Shown here: in pieces, positions 3,430 through 6,212 of the stretch
How positions within the stretch are numbered: position 1 is the stretch's first letter
How the letters are laid out: each line of letters begins with the position of its first letter
NCBI GenBank assembly: GCA_028283985.1
Contig: JANQSQ010000299.1
Span: 1-6,212 of the forward strand
Source: Rhodothermales bacterium
GTDB taxonomy: Bacteria > Bacteroidota > Rhodothermia > Rhodothermales > VXPQ01
Reading direction: 5' to 3'
Length of the DNA stretch: 6,212 nt
Made by a program: the position numbers and the translations under genes
Notes under the pieces: generated by a model
What the model was told of the DNA's origin: nothing
The model's database searches: none
Seen by the model: the letters and a program-made list of their open reading frames with translations, nothing else

Positions 3430-6212
3430 TTATTCATCCGGCAGAGGCGCCTGCTCGCTTGTGTGCAGATATGACGTCAGATCCAGCACTTCTTCGTCAG
3501 TGAGTGCGCGAAAGAGACCCTCCGGCATAAGCGAATTGGCAGACACCTCTCGCGACTGGATTTCGGACTTCTCGAGAACCACGTCCCCGCGCCCGACGAT
3601 GCGCAACGTCAATTGCCGATCCGTCTCGTTGGAAACGTTTCCTATAAGAGTCCGGCCGTCACGCATGGTGACGATCACCATCCTGTAGTCGTCCTGGATC
3701 TCTGCACCGGGGGTCAGCACATTGGAAAGCAGGTACTCGATATCCGTCCGATTCGACCCTGTCAGATCGGGACCGATCAGCCCCCCCGAATCATACATGA
3801 CATGGCACGCACTGCAGACAATGTCGTAAAGACGGCGACCATTCGACGGGTCCGCGGCGGCAATCGCTTCCGGCGTAAGCAACGCGCGATAGCCCTCGAA
3901 GACCTCGTCGTCGTCGGAGAGGTTGTCGTCGATGGGGCCCCATACTTCTACAAACCCGGTCCCCACAACCCGCCGCAACTGCCGCGCGACATACACGGGC
4001 ACTTCCTCCCGCGGGATATCGCCGGACTTAATGGCCTCTGTGAGCATCCACCCATACGTTGGACGGGACGCCAGCGTCTCAAGCGTCGCACGCTTCTCGG
4101 TGGCATTGAACGCCGGATATTCCTCCATCAACACGGCGCCAAGGCCCTCCCGATCGAACGTCGCCACTGCCCGGATAGCATCGATCCGAAATGCAGGATC
4201 GCGAATAAGCGCCGGGATCTCGGCAACGAGCCCCTCATTCTGCGTCCCGACAAGGCTGCTCAGCGCACCGCTGCGGCGGTCCGTATCCAGCGATCCGTCC
4301 CGGAGCACATCAAGAAGCGCCTCCCCTGCACCCGTATCCCCGAAAATCTGCGCAATTTCAATGGCTAACGGGGCCATCTCCGCATCTTCCTGCAGCATAA
4401 CATACAGGGTATCCCATCCGGGAGGCGATGCGACATCGCCGTACCCCTCCAGTCCATCCCGCATACCTTGCAGCAGTTCCTTACGTACTTCGCCATAGCG
4501 GGAAAGCGCTTCCGTGAGCGGCCCGAGGGCATCCGCATCCACGGTACGCCGCGCAATGAAGGTAGTCACAAGGGGATGGTTGCTCCCCGCCGCAAGGACA
4601 AGAGCCCGGTCAGGATCCTCCGCGACAAGCGGTTCCACCCCGAACCAGATCATCTTGGGAATGTTGTGATCGCCGGCATCCTCCTCCCGTCCGAGCAAGC
4701 CCTCTGCAATGGTCCACCTGTTTTCATGGGGCATTCGCTGCAAGGCGGAAGCCAGATACTTACGCACTACGGGAGCCGGGTCCATCTCTGCCATATAGGC
4801 AAACCGCTCCAGGGCAGCTTCACTGGGATCCATATCCTCCACAAGCATCCGGACAGCCCATGCACGCACATATTCGTCCTCGTCTCGGAGCGCTTCCAAC
4901 AGGCGTTCCTCGTCAAGCGAGCCGGTGACATGCAAGGACCACATCCCTCGCAGGCGATAGTCCGGATTCGCATGGGCATCGAACTGTGCACGAAGCGCCT
5001 CCTGCGCTTCCGCATCGATCGGTCCCTGCACTGCACGGTGTTGCAGAATGACTCTCGCGCGGCGCGAGTGCCAATCACTGGCGCTCGTTTGCAGAGCGGC
5101 TAACTGCATATCGGACAGGTTTCGGAGATCGTCGTAGCGTCCTTCCCATTCCTCCGCAAGCGAGGTTTCGGGAGTGATACGAAATATCCGGCCTGTATCC
5201 TTGTCCAGCACATCGTTGCCACAGATATCGCCATCATGCCAATCCAGTACATACAGTCCTCCTTCGGGACCCACTTCCATACTGAAACCGATCCACTGCG
5301 CATTGTTGGCCAGCATGAAGTCTTCGCCGTGACTCGCCACATATCCCGATCCCTTGGGAGTGAGGATATCCGAAAGCACCGCATGTTCGTGGATGTTCGC
5401 CATGAATAACCGTCCCTGATGCTCTTCCGGGAAAGCATCCGACTGGTATACCCGGGCGCCTCCGTGCGCCGATCGATGGCGGTGATCGACGATCGCGCGA
5501 ATATCGCTGTATACGTACGGATTGAAATGCTGCCCGCCCTGGCGATGATAAATGCCGCCCTGGATGACATGGAATACATGAGGTATCACACAGGCCGTGA
5601 TAAAAAATTCGCCCTTGGCGTCATAATCGATACCCCACGGATTGCTGAAGCCGTGCGCAACCACCTCAAAACGATGCTGTTGCGGGTGGTACCGCCATAC
5701 CCCTCCGTCTATGTCGACGCCCTCTCCCTCAAGAATATCTTCGGGAAAGGGGTCGCCATATTTGTAGACCTGCTCTCCGGGGTCCGGTTTGTGAACCCTG
5801 GAGGGGGTGGCAAACCCCTCCAGCCCATAGAGCCAGCCGTCCGGTCCCCAATGGAAGCTGTTGAGCGTCTCGTGGCGATCCCGGATGCCCCAACCCGTAA
5901 GAAGAATTTCGATGTCGTCCACGTCGGCCACATCGTCTCCGTCGCGATCCGGAATGAACAGGAGATGGGGAGGCGCACCAAGATACACCCCGCCGAATCC
6001 AACCGCGATCGCCGACGGAAACGGTATACCCTCCAGAAACACACTGCGGCGATCAGCCACGCCATCCCGATCCGTGTCCTCCAGAATGAGAATGCGGCTG
6101 TCTCCAAAGTTGGAGAACCCGACCCGGCGGGTTTCATAGTCACGATTTTCAGCGACCCATAGCCGCCCGCGATCGTCCCAGGCAAAGGCCATCGGCTGCG
6201 TGATCATCGGCT
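3430..6212 (-). CDS. PVC-type membrane-bound dehydrogenase: beta-propeller, HEAT repeats, C-terminal cytochrome c (5' truncated)
   Basis: The open frame runs off the right edge; at least 926 residues are present and the first visible Met (base 6207; numbering from it) is inside the propeller, so a signal peptide and about one blade are probably missing. Residues 1-347 form the Pirellula/Verrucomicrobium-type dehydrogenase domain (compare TIGR02604): FAWDDRGRLWVAENRDYE (8-25), Asp-rich loops at 44-52 and 87-95, GPDGWLYGLEG, DHRHRSAHGGARVY (241-254) and VLDWHDGD (320-327), similar to glucose/sorbosone-type propellers. Residues of about 360-770 are helical HEAT-like repeats (e.g. VRAWAVRMLVED, VRKYLASALQRMP). 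The end is the matching heme-binding domain (TIGR02603 type): CSACH at 798-802 binds heme c, with Met894 in SLMPEG as likely axial ligand. Such proteins are thought to be exported or membrane-attached oxidases of sugars or similar substrates, passing electrons through the heme; the substrate cannot be told from sequence. No partner gene is visible. The reading frame is intact, with no frameshift. Confidence 0.9.
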   Translation of the reverse strand, partial: PMITQPMAFAWDDRGRLWVAENRDYETRRVGFSNFGDSRILILEDTDRDGVADRRSVFLEGIPFPSAIAVGFGGVYLGAPPHLLFIPDRDGDDVADVDDIEILLTGWGIRDRHETLNSFHWGPDGWLYGLEGFATPSRVHKPDPGEQVYKYGDPFPEDILEGEGVDIDGGVWRYHPQQHRFEVVAHGFSNPWGIDYDAKGEFFITACVIPHVFHVIQGGIYHRQGGQHFNPYVYSDIRAIVDHRHRSAHGGARVYQSDAFPEEHQGRLFMANIHEHAVLSDILTPKGSGYVASHGEDFMLANNAQWIGFSMEVGPEGGLYVLDWHDGDICGNDVLDKDTGRIFRITPETSLAEEWEGRYDDLRNLSDMQLAALQTSASDWHSRRARVILQHRAVQGPIDAEAQEALRAQFDAHANPDYRLRGMWSLHVTGSLDEERLLEALRDEDEYVRAWAVRMLVEDMDPSEAALERFAYMAEMDPAPVVRKYLASALQRMPHENRWTIAEGLLGREEDAGDHNIPKMIWFGVEPLVAEDPDRALVLAAGSNHPLVTTFIARRTVDADALGPLTEALSRYGEVRKELLQGMRDGLEGYGDVASPPGWDTLYVMLQEDAEMAPLAIEIAQIFGDTGAGEALLDVLRDGSLDTDRRSGALSSLVGTQNEGLVAEIPALIRDPAFRIDAIRAVATFDREGLGAVLMEEYPAFNATEKRATLETLASRPTYGWMLTEAIKSGDIPREEVPVYVARQLRRVVGTGFVEVWGPIDDNLSDDDEVFEGYRALLTPEAIAAADPSNGRRLYDIVCSACHVMYDSGGLIGPDLTGSNRTDIEYLLSNVLTPGAEIQDDYRMVIVTMRDGRTLIGNVSNETDRQLTLRIVGRGDVVLEKSEIQSREVSANSLMPEGLFRALTDEEVLDLTSYLHTSEQAPLPDE

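Noticed and set aside
3613..4368. 251-codon plus-strand open frame opposite the dehydrogenase gene
   Set aside because: It lies entirely antisense to a well-supported coding region and reads as low-complexity Arg/Pro-rich sequence; the same holds for 5419-6162 and 4468-5103.
1..6212. CRISPR arrays, tRNA or rRNA genes, IS transposases
   Set aside because: No regularly spaced repeats, no cloverleaf or rRNA core sequences, and no transposase-like frame were seen on either strand.

Overview
The window is a bacterial chromosomal segment carrying, from left to right, the 3' end of an ammonium transporter gene (amt), a PII signal-protein gene (glnB type), a 782-bp gene-free stretch, dnaA, a small conserved unknown gene on the minus strand, and most of a large minus-strand gene for a PVC-type 'membrane-bound dehydrogenase' that ends in a c-type cytochrome domain. 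The PII sequence belongs to the GHGGETE...VETYRGTT type that I recall from Thermus and Rhodothermus/Salinibacter relatives. Ribosome binding sites are absent or poor in front of every visible start. Together with the PVC-type dehydrogenase, this suggests a Rhodothermota/Bacteroidota-like bacterium. The assignment is an inference, and other phyla are possible.

Bases 1-703 form a nitrogen module: the amt tail and glnB lie 54 bp apart on the same strand, the usual pairing in which PII gates the transporter. Two abutting strong hairpins (725-751 and 752-805) follow and probably end or protect the amt-glnB message.

Bases 806-1485 hold no convincing gene but are far from empty. Bases 816-1031 form a nested three-way-junction inverted repeat. 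All eight of its imperfect A/C positions are mismatches if read as plus-strand RNA but G-U pairs if read as minus-strand RNA. This one-sided pattern points to a structured minus-strand noncoding RNA, or a mobile palindromic element that is transcribed. It is the most interesting signal in the window. Next come a weak hairpin with eight T residues, a 50-bp stretch with about 20% GC (1151-1200), and two tandem DnaA boxes spaced 11 bp apart (1303-1322), making this a plausible oriC or at least a dnaA autoregulatory region. A hairpin and a perfect TATAAT sit just before the dnaA start.

Bases 1486-2946 encode a complete DnaA with all key motifs. A GNRA-capped hairpin separates it from a convergent 64-codon gene (3041-3235). 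The last 2.8 kb encode a beta-propeller / HEAT-repeat / cytochrome c protein read leftward; its N-terminus, including any export signal, lies beyond the right edge.
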